A DNA stretch of 40,181 bases from Propionicimonas sp. (GTDB lineage: Bacteria; Actinomycetota; Actinomycetes; Propionibacteriales; Propionibacteriaceae). Positions 25,506 through 35,108 of the stretch are shown one piece after another. The stretch is from NCBI GenBank assembly GCA_030158185.1, contig JAOATP010000184.1, positions 1 through 40,181 on the forward strand, given 5' to 3'. Numbering within the stretch: the stretch's first letter is position 1; every line of letters begins with the position of its first letter. Made by a program: the position numbers and the translations under genes. The notes under the pieces are model-generated. The model made no database searches, was not told the origin of the DNA, and was given only the letters and a program-made list of their open reading frames with translations.

Positions 25506-25974
25506 CACCGCTGCCGAGGTGGTCGCTGCGCTCACGGCGCGTGGCCAGGTGCTGGCGACGGCCGAGTCACTGACCGGCGGACTGCTCGGAGCGGCGATCA
25601 CGTCAGTCCCGGGGGCGTCTTCGGCCTATGTTGGGGGTGTGGTGGCCTATGCCACGTCCATGAAGCACCGCCTGGCCGGCGTGGACGCCGAACTTCTGGC
25701 AGCCCACGGGCCGGTGTCCGAGGCGACGGCGATGGCGTTGGCAACAGGGGTGAAGGAGGCGACCGGTGCCGACTGGGCCCTCGCTTCCACCGGCGTCGCA
25801 GGGCCCACCTCGCAGGACGGCCACGAGCCGGGTGAGGTCTGGGTGGGGATCGCAGGACCCGGGCGTGCCGCTTCGGCTGTCCGGTACGACTTCACCGGCG
25901 AAAGGGCTGCCGTCCGGGAAGCCACCGTGCAGGCGGCGCTCGCACTGCTGGCCGGTGCGCTGGCCGCCGACTGA
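25492..25974 (+). CDS. cinA: CinA C-terminal domain protein (nicotinamide-nucleotide amidohydrolase family)
   Basis: A 160-residue protein equal to the C-terminal CinA (PncC-like) domain, which deamidates NMN to nicotinate mononucleotide in several bacteria. ATAESLTGGLLGAAITSVPGAS is the catalytic block with the family Ser and the TAES motif; YVGGVVAYAT, STGVAGPT and GEVWVGIA follow. The N-terminal molybdopterin-like domain is absent, as usual in actinobacteria. GTG 25492 ([11 protein letters not shown]) is chosen, overlapping pgsA by 14 nt. A hairpin follows the stop. Confidence 0.88.
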   Translation: MDSPDTAAEVVAALTARGQVLATAESLTGGLLGAAITSVPGASSAYVGGVVAYATSMKHRLAGVDAELLAAHGPVSEATAMALATGVKEATGADWALASTGVAGPTSQDGHEPGEVWVGIAGPGRAASAVRYDFTGERAAVREATVQAALALLAGALAAD

Positions 25975-25978
25975 CCTT

Positions 25979-25999
25979 GCGGGAACAACGACTTCCCGC
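25979..25999 (+). terminator. Hairpin after cinA
   Basis: GCGGGAA and TTCCCGC form a perfect 7-bp stem with a CAACGAC loop 5 nt after the cinA stop. No T-run follows. It probably ends the rimO-pgsA-cinA unit. Confidence 0.5.
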
Positions 26000-26055
26000 G
26001 TGGCGTTGAGGGATCGTCAGTGAGCGACGAGGACGGAACAGGTAGAGTCAGGCCC

Positions 26056-26358
26056 ATGATCCAGGAAGTGCGTGAGCGACCGCTGTTGATGCGGGAGCTC
26101 CTCGGCGAGTCCCTCAGGGAGTTGCGCACGTCCTCGAGCCTTACCCTCCGCGAGGTGTCCGGGCGGGCAAGGGTGAGCCTCGGCTACCTCTCCGAGATCG
26201 AACGCGGCCAGAAGGAAGCGTCCTCGGAACTTCTCAACGCCATCTGCGGCGCCCTCGACGTGCCGCTCTCCAACGTGCTGCGGACGGTCTCCGACAAGGT
26301 CGACGCGCACTCCGGCGTCACCCAGCTCCCGGTGCGCAGCCACCGCGTGGCGGCCTGA
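26056..26358 (+). CDS. clgR: XRE-family regulator ClgR
   Basis: ClgR, 100 residues, is an activator of clp protease and stress genes in actinobacteria. The HTH is [34 protein letters not shown], where [20 protein letters not shown] (quoted in part) is the family hallmark, followed by [20 protein letters not shown] (26042-26047) lies 8 nt before ATG 26056, so this ATG is taken as a leaderless start rather than the GTG at 26020. In corynebacteria ClgR also affects DNA-repair genes; here it lies just upstream of recA. The C-terminal tail lacks the AA degradation tag seen in some homologues, but ends with HRVAA, which could act as one. Confidence 0.93.
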   Translation: MIQEVRERPLLMRELLGESLRELRTSSSLTLREVSGRARVSLGYLSEIERGQKEASSELLNAICGALDVPLSNVLRTVSDKVDAHSGVTQLPVRSHRVAA

Positions 26359-26368
26359 GCCGGACGGA

Positions 26369-26563
26369 ATGCGCGAGGCTGACCTGCGCGCCCGGCTGGA
26401 GACCCACCTCGGCAGCGGCTATTCCCTGATGTGGTCCGACACCGTCGTGCTCGGCGCGCTCGGGCAACAGACAGTGACCCAGGCGCTGGCCACAGGGGTG
26501 CCGTGCAAGCAGATCTGGCTCGCGGCCTGGGAGGCCCTCGAACTACCCCTGCGGGAACGCTGA
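26369..26563 (+). CDS. DUF3046 family protein
   Basis: A 64-residue actinobacterial protein found between clgR and recA in many genomes. It matches DUF3046 through FVxMW-like GYSLMWSDTVVLGALGQQTVTQAL (quoted in part) and VPCKQIWLAAWEALELP. It begins at ATG 26369, 10 nt after the clgR stop, with GGACGGA just upstream. The function is unknown; conserved position beside recA suggests a linked process but proves nothing. Confidence 0.92.
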   Translation: MREADLRARLETHLGSGYSLMWSDTVVLGALGQQTVTQALATGVPCKQIWLAAWEALELPLRER

Positions 26564-26590
26564 CCGCCCCCGGTGTGTCGTGCGTTCATT

Positions 26591-26606
26591 TCGAACACCT
26601 GTTCGC
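26591..26606. promoter_or_regulatory. LexA (SOS) box upstream of recA
   Basis: TCGAACACCTGTTCGC matches the actinobacterial LexA box TCGAAC-N4-GTTCGA with one mismatch at the last base. It lies 132 bp before the recA start and indicates SOS induction by the LexA encoded at 37.3-38.1 kb. Confidence 0.88.
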
Positions 26607-26609
26607 CTA

Positions 26610-26652
26610 GGCTGTGGATCAACACCCGGCAAGCCGTGGCTTTTCCACAGCC
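26610..26652. promoter_or_regulatory. Inverted DnaA-box-like sequences before recA
   Basis: GGCTGTGG (26610-26617) and CCACAGCC (26645-26652) are perfect inverted copies. They extend into TGTGGATCA (reverse TGATCCACA) and TTTTCCACA, each 8 of 9 to TTATCCACA. The pair could be two DnaA boxes or the arms of another regulator's site. Confidence 0.35.
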
Positions 26653-26670
26653 CCTTAGCTCTCTGACCGT

Positions 26671-26693
26671 TTGTCAGAGGCGGTGCCTAGGGT
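26671..26693 (+). promoter_or_regulatory. RecA-NDp-type (PafBC-dependent) promoter of recA
   Basis: TTGTCA, 11 bp and TAGGGT match the LexA-independent recA promoter of mycobacteria (TTGTCRGTGG-N7-TAnnnT), including the GAGGC block after TTGTCA. The -10 lies 45 bp before the recA ATG. This promoter class responds to DNA damage through PafB/PafC, whose genes are not in this window. Confidence 0.72.
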
Positions 26694-26737
26694 GTTGGTG
26701 ACGGGTAGGTAAATCCAGGATGGGAAGGACGCAGCTG

Positions 26738-27787
<1,050 letters not shown>

Positions 27788-27795
27788 GCCCAACG

Positions 27796-28317
27796 ATGGG
27801 CGACGATGAGGCCGGGGCCCCGGACGGTCCCGGCTCCGATCCCTACAAGGTCGCGCGCGAGATCGCGCTGCGGCAGCTGACGGTGCGCGCCCGCACCCGG
27901 GTCGAACTGGCCCGGGCGTTGGCGCGCAAGCAGGTGCCGGAGGACGTCGCGGAGAGCGTCCTTGACCGGTTCACCGAGGTGGGCCTGATCGATGACGCCG
28001 TGTTCGCCCGCGACTGGCTCGCTGCGGGTGGTCGACGGCAGAAGAGTCGCCGCGTGCTGCTGGGAGAACTGGCAGAGAAGGGCGTCGACAGGGAGCTGAT
28101 CGACGAGGCCGCCGGCGAACTCGAGGCCGAACGCGACTACGAGGTGGCCAGAGGCTTCGCGGCCCGCAAGGCCACGGCGCTCGCCGGTCTCGAGCCTGCG
28201 GTCAGGTACCGCCGACTGGCCGGAGCGCTCGCGCGACGGGGCTTCCCTGCGTCCGTCGTTGCCCAGGTGGCACGCGAGGCGCTGGCCGATCTTCGGGAGC
28301 CGGAGGACTTCGACTGA
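27796..28317 (+). CDS. recX: RecA regulator RecX
   Basis: RecX, 173 residues, caps and limits RecA filaments. The three-helix repeats are visible: AREIALRQLTVRARTRVELARAL, VLDRFTEVGLIDDAVFARDWL and VLLGELAEKGVDRELIDEA, with the VGLIDDAVFARDW block diagnostic. The start ATG 27796 lies 8 nt after the recA stop, so the genes are co-transcribed. Regulatory RecX usually depends on read-through from recA. Confidence 0.94.
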   Translation: MGDDEAGAPDGPGSDPYKVAREIALRQLTVRARTRVELARALARKQVPEDVAESVLDRFTEVGLIDDAVFARDWLAAGGRRQKSRRVLLGELAEKGVDRELIDEAAGELEAERDYEVARGFAARKATALAGLEPAVRYRRLAGALARRGFPASVVAQVAREALADLREPEDFD

Positions 28318-28416
28318 GGTCGCTGGACAGACTGCTTGCGATTGGCCCGTGGGTAGCCCTAACCTGCCCTTGGGTACGCCTGCGGACCCGACTCTTGAGC
28401 GATTTGACGATTCCCT

Positions 28417-28485
28417 GGGGCTGAAACCCCGCTGATAACTGAGCCGGCCATGCCGGTTGTGCCTGGCAGTGCCCTCGGCTCTGCC
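28417..28485 (+). ncRNA. Structured leader upstream of rny, three consecutive hairpins
   Basis: Between recX and rny lie 224 bp without a gene. They hold three successive stems: GGGG-CTGAAA-CCCC (28417-28430), CCGGC-CAT-GCCGG (28444-28456) and GGCAG-11 nt-CTGCC (28465-28485). They end about 45 nt before the rny ribosome site. A structured 5' leader is possible; I do not recognise any known riboswitch class. The first hairpin could also end the recA-recX transcript. Confidence 0.35.
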
Positions 28486-28541
28486 GTGCTCGCTTGAGTT
28501 CCGGGCCCTTGGCGTCCCCGCACCCGCCAAAGGAGGACGCC

Positions 28542-30086
28542 ATGGACACGACGGCCATGTTGGGGATCGCTGTAGGTGTTCTGGCGCTGGTGACCCTCGC
28601 TGTTGTGGCGTTGCTGGTCGTCCTCGTGCGGGGCCAGCAGGCGGGCAGGGGCAGGCCGCCGGCCCGCCGTGGCCCGCAGGGCCCACAGCAGGCCGCAAGG
28701 CCCGATCGGGGCCAGCGTCGGCCCGTCCCGGCCACGGCTGTGAACGTCGCCCCCGCGGCACTGGACGAGGAACTCCGGTCCCGCCGCCAGGCCGCCGACC
28801 GCCGTGAGGAACTCCTCGCGGAGCGGGAGGACCGGCTGAACCGCTACCTCACCGAGTTGCACAACCGCGAGGCCCACCTCGACACGATCGCCGAAGGGCT
28901 CGACCGGCGCGAGGCCCTGCTGGACGAGGCGGAGGCTCAGCAGACCGATGCGCTGTCCACGGTTGCCGGCCTCTCCGCCGAGGAGGCGCGCGTCGAGCTC
29001 ATGGCCCACGTGGAGAAGGACGCCCGTCTCCACGCCGCGCAGCTGACCCGGGAGATCGAGACCGAGGCCAAGCAGAACGCCGAGGCGAAGGCCCGGTCGA
29101 TCATTGTCACCAGCATCCAGCGGATCGCAGCGGAGCAGACCACCGAGTCGGTCGTTGCGGCAGTGCCGCTGCCCGGCGACGAGATGAAGGGCCGGATCAT
29201 CGGCAGGGAGGGTCGCAACATCCGGGCCTTCGAGCAGATCACCGGCGTGAACGTGCTGATCGACGACACGCCGGAGAGCGTCCTGCTGTCCTGCTTCGAC
29301 CCCGTGCGCCGCGAGACCGCGCGGATCACGCTCACCGAACTCGTCGCCGACGGCCGGATCCATCCCGCGCGCATCGAGGAGGTGCATGAGCGCAGCCAGC
29401 GGCGCGTCGAGGAGTTGTGCATCCGTGCGGCCGAGGACGCCCTCATCGAGATGGGCATCACGGACCTCGCACCCGGGCTGCTGCCGATCCTCGGCGCCCT
29501 GCAGTACCGCACCTCCTACGGCCAGAACGTGCTCAAGCACCTGATCGAGTGCGGCCACATCGCCGCCATGCTGGCGTCGGAACTGGGCCTCGACCCGGAG
29601 CTCTGCCGCCGGGCGGCGTTCCTGCACGACATCGGCAAGGCCCTCACGCACGAGGCGGAGGGCTCGCACGCCAAGGTGGGTGCCGATCTCGCCCGCCGCC
29701 ACGGCGAGCACCCCGACATCGTCCATGCCATCGAGGCCCACCACAACGAGGTCGAGCCGCGCACGGTGGAGGCCGTCCTCACCCAGGCTGCCGACGCCAT
29801 CAGCGGCAGCCGTCCCGGCGCCCGCAGGGAGAGCCTCGAGATGTACGTGAAGCGCCTCCAGCGGCTCGAGGACATCGCCAAGGAGCACGAGGGCGTCGAC
29901 AAGGTGTTCGCCATGCAGGCGGGCCGCGAGATCCGCGTGATGGTGGTCCCCGAGCTCGTCAACGACGCGCAGTCGGCCGTGATCGCCCGCGAGATCGCCA
30001 AGCGGGTGGAGGAGGAGCTCACCTACCCCGGGAACATCAAGGTGACCGTCGTGCGCGAATCGAGGGCCATCGCCCTTGCCAAGTGA
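28542..30086 (+). CDS. rny: Ribonuclease Y
   Basis: RNase Y, 514 residues, is a membrane-anchored endoribonuclease initiating mRNA decay. It has one N-terminal membrane helix (about 6-28), a basic Pro/Gln linker, a coiled coil (about 70-180, [34 protein letters not shown]), a KH domain ([17 protein letters not shown]) and an HD domain ([17 protein letters not shown]). ATG 28542 with AGGAGG 5 nt upstream is the start. The linker between helix and coiled coil is longer and more Arg-rich than in Bacillus. It lies behind a structured leader and before miaB. Confidence 0.95.
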   Translation: MDTTAMLGIAVGVLALVTLAVVALLVVLVRGQQAGRGRPPARRGPQGPQQAARPDRGQRRPVPATAVNVAPAALDEELRSRRQAADRREELLAEREDRLNRYLTELHNREAHLDTIAEGLDRREALLDEAEAQQTDALSTVAGLSAEEARVELMAHVEKDARLHAAQLTREIETEAKQNAEAKARSIIVTSIQRIAAEQTTESVVAAVPLPGDEMKGRIIGREGRNIRAFEQITGVNVLIDDTPESVLLSCFDPVRRETARITLTELVADGRIHPARIEEVHERSQRRVEELCIRAAEDALIEMGITDLAPGLLPILGALQYRTSYGQNVLKHLIECGHIAAMLASELGLDPELCRRAAFLHDIGKALTHEAEGSHAKVGADLARRHGEHPDIVHAIEAHHNEVEPRTVEAVLTQAADAISGSRPGARRESLEMYVKRLQRLEDIAKEHEGVDKVFAMQAGREIRVMVVPELVNDAQSAVIAREIAKRVEEELTYPGNIKVTVVRESRAIALAK

Positions 30087-30105
30087 GTCGGTAGGCTACG
30101 CCGTC

Positions 30106-31551
30106 ATGCGCACCTACGAAGTGATCACCTACGGGTGCCAGATGAACGTGCACGACTCCGAGCGCATCGCCGGTGTGCTCACCGACGCCGGCTACGCTCC
30201 GGCCGACCCTGGCACGCAGGCAGACGTGGTGGTGTTCAACACCTGTGCGGTGCGCGAGAACGCCGACAACCGCCTGTACGGCAACCTCGGCCACCTCGCC
30301 CCGGTGAAACTTGCGCACCCCGGCATGCAGATCGCCGTCGGCGGCTGCATGGCCCAGAAGGACCGCCAGGTCGTCGTGGACAAGGCGCCGTGGGTCGACG
30401 TCGTGTTCGGCACCAACAACCTGGGATCGCTGCCCGTCCTGCTGGAGCGTGCCCGCGTCGAGGCCGAGGCCCAGGTGGAGATCCTGGAGTCCCTCGAGCG
30501 CTTCCCGTCCACGCTGCCCACCCGGCGCGACTCCGCCTATGCCGCCTGGGTGTCAGTGAGCGTCGGCTGCAACAACACCTGCACGTTCTGCATCGTGCCC
30601 GCCCTGCGCGGCAAGGAGTCCGACCGCAGGCCAGGGGACATCCTGGCCGAGGTGCGTGCCCTCGTTGACGAAGGGGTGCAGGAGATCACCCTGCTGGGCC
30701 AGAACGTGAACTCCTACGGCGTCGAGTTCGGCGACCGTGGAGCCTTCGCGAAGCTGCTGCGTGCCTGCGGCGGCATCGACGGCCTCGAGCGGGTGCGGTT
30801 CACCTCACCCCACCCCGCGGCCTTCACCGACGACGTGATCGCAGCCATGGCGGAGACCCCGAACGTCATGCCGTCGCTGCACATGCCGCTGCAGTCCGGT
30901 TCCGACACCGTGCTCAAGGCCATGCGTCGGTCCTACCGCAGCGAGAAGTTCCTCGGCATCCTCGACCGGGTGCGGGCGGCGATCCCGCATGCAGCGATCA
31001 CCACCGACATCATCGTCGGCTTCCCGGGCGAGACCGAGGACGACTTCGCCGCAACGCTCGACGTGGTGCGTGCGTCCCGCTTCTCTGCTGCGTTCACCTT
31101 CCAGTACTCGATCCGGCCGGGTACGCCGGCCGCAACGATGCCCGACCAGGTGCCCAAGGAGGTCGTGCAGGAGCGCTACGAGCGCCTCGTCGACCTGGTG
31201 GGCGAGATCGCCTGGGCGGAGAACCAGAAGGTCGAAGGGCAGCGCGTCGAGGTGCTGTTCGCCAACGGTGAGGGCCGCAAGGACGCAGCGACCCACCGGA
31301 TGTCCGGTCGTGCGAGGGACAACCGGCTGGTGCACGTCGCCGTCCCCGAAGCCGCGCAGGACCGCCCGCGTCCCGGTGACCTCGCCGACGTTGTGATCAG
31401 CTACGCAGCACCGCACCACCTGAACGCCGACGGCGGCCTGCTCGACCTGCGTCGCACCCGTGGTGGCGACGCGTGGGCTGCGCGGCAGTCGGCACCGCAA
31501 GCGGTTCCGGCCGGGACAGTCCTCGGCATGCCGACGCTCGCCCGGAATTGA
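30106..31551 (+). CDS. miaB: tRNA-2-methylthio-N6-dimethylallyladenosine synthase MiaB
   Basis: MiaB, 481 residues, adds the methylthio group at C2 of i6A37 in tRNAs. The MTTase domain starts [19 protein letters not shown], with further cysteines in [11 protein letters not shown] and [10 protein letters not shown]. The radical-SAM cluster is [17 protein letters not shown], with [10 protein letters not shown] and a C-terminal TRAM region. ATG 30106 is chosen because TAGGCT (30092-30097) lies 8 nt upstream; the ORF-track start adds ten unlikely residues. miaA, which makes its substrate, follows after a small gene on the other strand. Confidence 0.96.
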   Translation: MRTYEVITYGCQMNVHDSERIAGVLTDAGYAPADPGTQADVVVFNTCAVRENADNRLYGNLGHLAPVKLAHPGMQIAVGGCMAQKDRQVVVDKAPWVDVVFGTNNLGSLPVLLERARVEAEAQVEILESLERFPSTLPTRRDSAYAAWVSVSVGCNNTCTFCIVPALRGKESDRRPGDILAEVRALVDEGVQEITLLGQNVNSYGVEFGDRGAFAKLLRACGGIDGLERVRFTSPHPAAFTDDVIAAMAETPNVMPSLHMPLQSGSDTVLKAMRRSYRSEKFLGILDRVRAAIPHAAITTDIIVGFPGETEDDFAATLDVVRASRFSAAFTFQYSIRPGTPAATMPDQVPKEVVQERYERLVDLVGEIAWAENQKVEGQRVEVLFANGEGRKDAATHRMSGRARDNRLVHVAVPEAAQDRPRPGDLADVVISYAAPHHLNADGGLLDLRRTRGGDAWAARQSAPQAVPAGTVLGMPTLARN

Positions 31552-31554
31552 CCA

Positions 31555-31582
31555 AGGGGCCGACCTCTTCAGGCCGACCCCT
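31555..31582 (+). terminator. Terminator hairpin between miaB and the antitoxin-like gene
   Basis: AGGGGCCGACCT and AGGCCGACCCCT form a 12-bp stem with two mismatches and a CTTC loop, starting 4 nt after the miaB stop. It could serve both converging genes. Confidence 0.6.
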
Positions 31583-31636
31583 CGGGTTCGTCGTGTTGCG
31601 GGAAGTGTTCCCGCGCCAGATCAGTGGATCCAGCGA

Positions 31637-31819
31637 TTACTGGGCTGTGTCAGCAGCTCCACCCAATTGATCCTTGAGGAACGACTGGGCCTGGTCCACC
31701 TGTGCCGCGTACTGGCCTCCGGTCTTCTCGTCGACGAGGTCACCGATCTTCTCGATGCCGTCAGCGATCTCAGTCTCGTGGCCAGCAGCAACACCCTTGA
31801 TCTGTTCGACGATGTCCAT
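31637..31819 (-). CDS. MT0933-like orphan antitoxin family protein
   Basis: A 60-residue protein of the MT0933-like antitoxin family. The marker is GIEKIGDLVDEKTGGQYAAQ followed by QAQSFLKDQL, which repeats in actinobacterial members. It is largely helical and acidic. ATG 31817-31819 has GGAGG 5 nt before it. There is no toxin gene next to it: it lies alone on the minus strand between miaB and miaA. Many members of this family are orphans and their role as antitoxins is doubtful; a general stress protein resembling CsbD is an alternative. Confidence 0.8.
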   Translation of the reverse strand: MDIVEQIKGVAAGHETEIADGIEKIGDLVDEKTGGQYAAQVDQAQSFLKDQLGGAADTAQ

Positions 31820-31930
31820 GCGACCTCCTCTCTGCTCCGGGGCCGAGCTCCTCTCGGCGTCGCCCTCCATTGTGTGTCACCGATCGTCACCTGCCAAGCA
31901 CTCCCGACGAAAGAACTGCAGAATGGACGG

Positions 31931-32866
31931 GTGAGTCTCCCGGTGCTGGCCATCAACGGACAGACGGCCAGCGGCAAGACCGCCATGGCCGTCGCGGTCG
32001 CCCGGCTGCTCGAGCCCGACGGGATCAGGGCGGAGATCGTGAACGCCGACTCGATGCTCGTGTACCGCGGCATGGACATCGGAACGGCCAAGCCGACGCT
32101 CGCCGAGCGCTGCGGAGTGCCGCACCACCTCGTCGACATCATGGAGGTCACGGAGGGCGCGACCGTCGCCGACTTCCAGGCGCTCGCCCGCGCAACGATC
32201 GCAGAGCTCAGGGCGGCCGGGGTGGTGCCGATCCTGGCGGGAGGCTCGGCGCTGTATGTGCACGCGATCCTCGACGAGATCGACTTCCCCGGCACGGACG
32301 CAGCCCTGCGGGCACGGCTCGAGGCGGAGCTGGAGGAGATCGGCCCGGCTGCGCTGCACGAGCGGCTGACAGCGCTCGACCCGCAGGCTGCCGCCGGCAT
32401 CCTTCCCGGCAACGCACGCCGCACCGTCCGCGCCCTCGAGGTCATCGAGCTGACCGGCGGCAGGTACACCTCCACCCTGCCGGGCTGGAACTACGCCCTC
32501 GGCGACGTGCTCCAGTTCGGCCTCGAGGTGCCCCGCGACCTGCTGGACGCCCGCATCGAGGCACGGGTGCGCCAGATGTGGGCCGACGGGTTCGTCGAAG
32601 AGGTTCGCGAGCTGGTCGACCGCGGCCTTCGCGAGGGGCGGACGGCCTGGCGCGCGCTGGGCTACCGGCAGGTTCTGGCCTTCCTCGACGGCGAACTCAC
32701 CGAGGCAGAGGCCCTGCAGGCGACGATCGCCGGCACGCGCAGGTTCTCCCGCAAGCAGATGGGCTGGTTCCGGCGTGATCCGAGGATCGTGTGGCTGCCC
32801 GTCGACGACGACGCCGCCGCGACGATGGCGTCGGCCGTGCGGGGTAGGGTGCTGCTCGGATCGTAG
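31931..32866 (+). CDS. miaA: tRNA dimethylallyltransferase MiaA
   Basis: MiaA, 311 residues, prenylates A37 in tRNAs reading UNN codons, making the MiaB substrate. The P-loop is INGQTASGKTAMAV, followed by NADSMLVYRGMDIGTAKPT, LVDIMEVTE and the GGSALYVHAILD and RFSRKQMGWFRRD blocks. GTG 31931 lies 6 nt after CAGAAT (31919-31924), so a leaderless start is likely; the ORF track extends into the upstream antisense region. dapF follows after 12 nt. Confidence 0.95.
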   Translation: MSLPVLAINGQTASGKTAMAVAVARLLEPDGIRAEIVNADSMLVYRGMDIGTAKPTLAERCGVPHHLVDIMEVTEGATVADFQALARATIAELRAAGVVPILAGGSALYVHAILDEIDFPGTDAALRARLEAELEEIGPAALHERLTALDPQAAAGILPGNARRTVRALEVIELTGGRYTSTLPGWNYALGDVLQFGLEVPRDLLDARIEARVRQMWADGFVEEVRELVDRGLREGRTAWRALGYRQVLAFLDGELTEAEALQATIAGTRRFSRKQMGWFRRDPRIVWLPVDDDAAATMASAVRGRVLLGS

Positions 32867-32878
32867 GAGGCTCTCGGC

Positions 32879-33685
32879 ATGCTGCTGGAATTCGCGAAGG
32901 GGCACGGCACCCGGAACGACTTCGTCGTCTTCGCCGACCCCGACAACCTGCTCGACCTCACCGCTGAGCACGTCACCTTCCTCTGCGACCGCCGCGGCGG
33001 CGACGGCGGCGACGGCATCCTGCGCGCCGTCCGCGCGAACCAGGTGCCCGAATGGACCGGCGTCCGCGATGTCTGGTTCATGGACTACCGCAACGCAGAC
33101 GGCTCCATCGCCGAGATGTGCGGCAACGGCGTCCGGGTGTTCCTCCGCTACCTCGAGGAAGAGGGGCTGGTCACCGGCGAGCAGGTCAGCGTTGCCACCC
33201 GCGCGGGCCTGCGCACCGGACGCTTCCTTGCCGACGGCCGGATCGCTGTCACGATGGGCCCTGCCACCCGCGGCGGCGACGTGCGGCTCACCGTCGGCGG
33301 TGAGAGCTGGGCGGCGACCTCCGTCGACGTCGGCAATCCCCACGCTGTCGTGGAACTCGACAACGACGCACAACTGGTCGCCCTCGATCTCACCGTCGCC
33401 CCTACCTGGGAGCCGGCCGGGGCGTTCCCGAACGGCGTCAACGCCGAGTTCGTGGTCCGCGAGGCTCCCGGCCGCCTCCGCCTCCGCGTCCACGAGCGTG
33501 GCGTTGGCGAAACCGAGTCCTGCGGTACGGGCGTTGTTGCCGCGGCCGCTGCAGCCGGGCAGTCTGACCACTGCACGGTCGAGGTCATCGGTGGCACTCT
33601 GGAGGTTGACCTGTCCGGTCCCGAGGCCCTCCTGATCGGCCCTGCTGTCGTCGTGGCGCGCGGCACCTGCCTACTGCCAACCTGA
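32879..33685 (+). CDS. dapF: Diaminopimelate epimerase
   Basis: DapF, 268 residues, converts LL- to meso-diaminopimelate for lysine and peptidoglycan. The two catalytic cysteines are in EMCGNGVRVFLRY and ESCGTGVVAAA. KGHGTRNDFVVF begins the protein, and VDVGNPHAVV contains the substrate-contacting Asn. Start ATG 32879 has GGAGG 7 nt upstream. It overlaps no neighbour but follows miaA closely and precedes hflX by 7 nt. A separate TAGGGT lies before it. Confidence 0.96.
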   Translation: MLLEFAKGHGTRNDFVVFADPDNLLDLTAEHVTFLCDRRGGDGGDGILRAVRANQVPEWTGVRDVWFMDYRNADGSIAEMCGNGVRVFLRYLEEEGLVTGEQVSVATRAGLRTGRFLADGRIAVTMGPATRGGDVRLTVGGESWAATSVDVGNPHAVVELDNDAQLVALDLTVAPTWEPAGAFPNGVNAEFVVREAPGRLRLRVHERGVGETESCGTGVVAAAAAAGQSDHCTVEVIGGTLEVDLSGPEALLIGPAVVVARGTCLLPT

Positions 33686-33692
33686 GAAGACA

Positions 33693-35108
33693 ATGACTGA
33701 ACCGTTCTACGAAGAGCCCGATCCCGAAGAGGTGGACGGCGACCAGCAGGACCTTGCCGACCGGCTGTCGCTGCGACGCGTCGCCGGCATGTCCACCCAG
33801 CTCGCCGACATCTCCGAGGTCGAGTACCGCGACCTGCAGCTCGAGCGGGTGGTGCTCGTCGGGGTCTGGACCGGCAGCAACGACCACGACATCGACTACG
33901 CCATGGCAGAGCTGAAGCTACTCGCCGAGACGGCGGGGTCAGAGGTGCTCGAAGGCCTCGTGCAGAAGCGGAAGGCGCCGGACCCGGCCACCTTCATCGG
34001 CCGCGGCAAGGTCGACGAGGTGCGCCAGGTCGTGATCGCCACCGGGGCGGACACCGTGATCTGCGACGGCGAGCTCGAGCCGGCCCAGTTGCGCAACCTC
34101 GAAGACAAGGTCGGGGTGAAGGTGATCGACCGCACGGCGCTGATCCTCGACATCTTCGCCCAGCACGCCAGGAGTTCCGAGGGCAAGGCCCAGGTCGAGA
34201 TGGCGCAGCTGCAGTACCTGCGCCAGCGCCTGCGCGGCTGGGGCGGCAACCTGTCCCGCCAGGCGGGCGGACGCGCGGCTGCCGGCGCCGGCATCGGCGG
34301 CCGTGGCCCCGGCGAGACCAAGATCGAGACCGACCGACGCCGGATCAAGACCCGCATCGCCATCCTGCGGCGCCGGCTGCGGGACCTGGACGCCGTCCGC
34401 GAGACCACACGGTCCCAGCGGGCGCGCAACCGGATTCCCGGCGCTGCGATCGTCGGCTACACCAACGCGGGCAAGAGCTCGCTGCTGAACCGGCTCACCG
34501 GGGCAGGCGTGCTGGTGGAGGACGCGTTGTTCGCGACCCTCGACCCGACCACCCGTCGCTCGCAGACCACGGACGGCCGGGTGTTCACCCTCACCGACAC
34601 CGTCGGCTTCATCCGGCACCTGCCGCACGACCTCGTCGAGGCGTTCCGCTCGACGTTGGAGGAGTCGGTGCTCGCCGACCTCCTGCTGCACGTCGTCGAC
34701 GGCTCCGACCCAGACCCGTTCGGCCAGGTGAGCGCCGTCCGCGCCGTGCTCAACGACATCGGCGCAGCCCAGGTCCCCGAACAGCTCGTTGTCAACAAGA
34801 TCGACGCGGCCGATCCCGACATGCTGCTCGCCCTGCGAGGACGGTTCCCCGAAGCGTTGTTCATCTCGGCGCGCACGGGGGAGGGGATGGACGAGCTGCG
34901 GGCACGGATGGAGGAGCGCCTGCCCCGTCCGGAGGTCGAGGTGCACGCTCTCGTGCCCTACGACCGCGGCGACCTGATCAACAAGATCCACACCAGCGGC
35001 GAGTTCGTCTCCAGCGACCACACCGAGCACGGCACCCGGGTCGTCGCTCGCGTGAACGCCGACCTTGCCGGCGAGCTGGCCCGCTACGCGATCGATGCCG
35101 ACACCTGA
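33693..35108 (+). CDS. hflX: Ribosome-associated GTPase HflX
   Basis: HflX, 471 residues, splits stalled ribosomes under stress. The N-terminal HflX domain contains ELKLLAETAGSEVLEGLVQKR, FIGRGKVDEV and the Gly-rich RGWGGNLSRQAGGRAAAGAG linker. The GTPase domain has G1 GYTNAGKSSLLN, G3 DTVGFI and G4 NKID. Its N-terminus is about 30 residues longer than Escherichia coli HflX and acidic. It overlaps the downstream helicase start by 14 nt. Confidence 0.96.
   Translation: MTEPFYEEPDPEEVDGDQQDLADRLSLRRVAGMSTQLADISEVEYRDLQLERVVLVGVWTGSNDHDIDYAMAELKLLAETAGSEVLEGLVQKRKAPDPATFIGRGKVDEVRQVVIATGADTVICDGELEPAQLRNLEDKVGVKVIDRTALILDIFAQHARSSEGKAQVEMAQLQYLRQRLRGWGGNLSRQAGGRAAAGAGIGGRGPGETKIETDRRRIKTRIAILRRRLRDLDAVRETTRSQRARNRIPGAAIVGYTNAGKSSLLNRLTGAGVLVEDALFATLDPTTRRSQTTDGRVFTLTDTVGFIRHLPHDLVEAFRSTLEESVLADLLLHVVDGSDPDPFGQVSAVRAVLNDIGAAQVPEQLVVNKIDAADPDMLLALRGRFPEALFISARTGEGMDELRARMEERLPRPEVEVHALVPYDRGDLINKIHTSGEFVSSDHTEHGTRVVARVNADLAGELARYAIDADT

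Noticed and set aside
25979-26055. ClgR operator upstream of clgR
   Set aside because: I looked for the CGC-N5-GCG pattern and found only shorter spacings.
28318-28541. Known riboswitch before rny
   Set aside because: Hairpins are present but I cannot match them to any known class; kept only as a structured leader.
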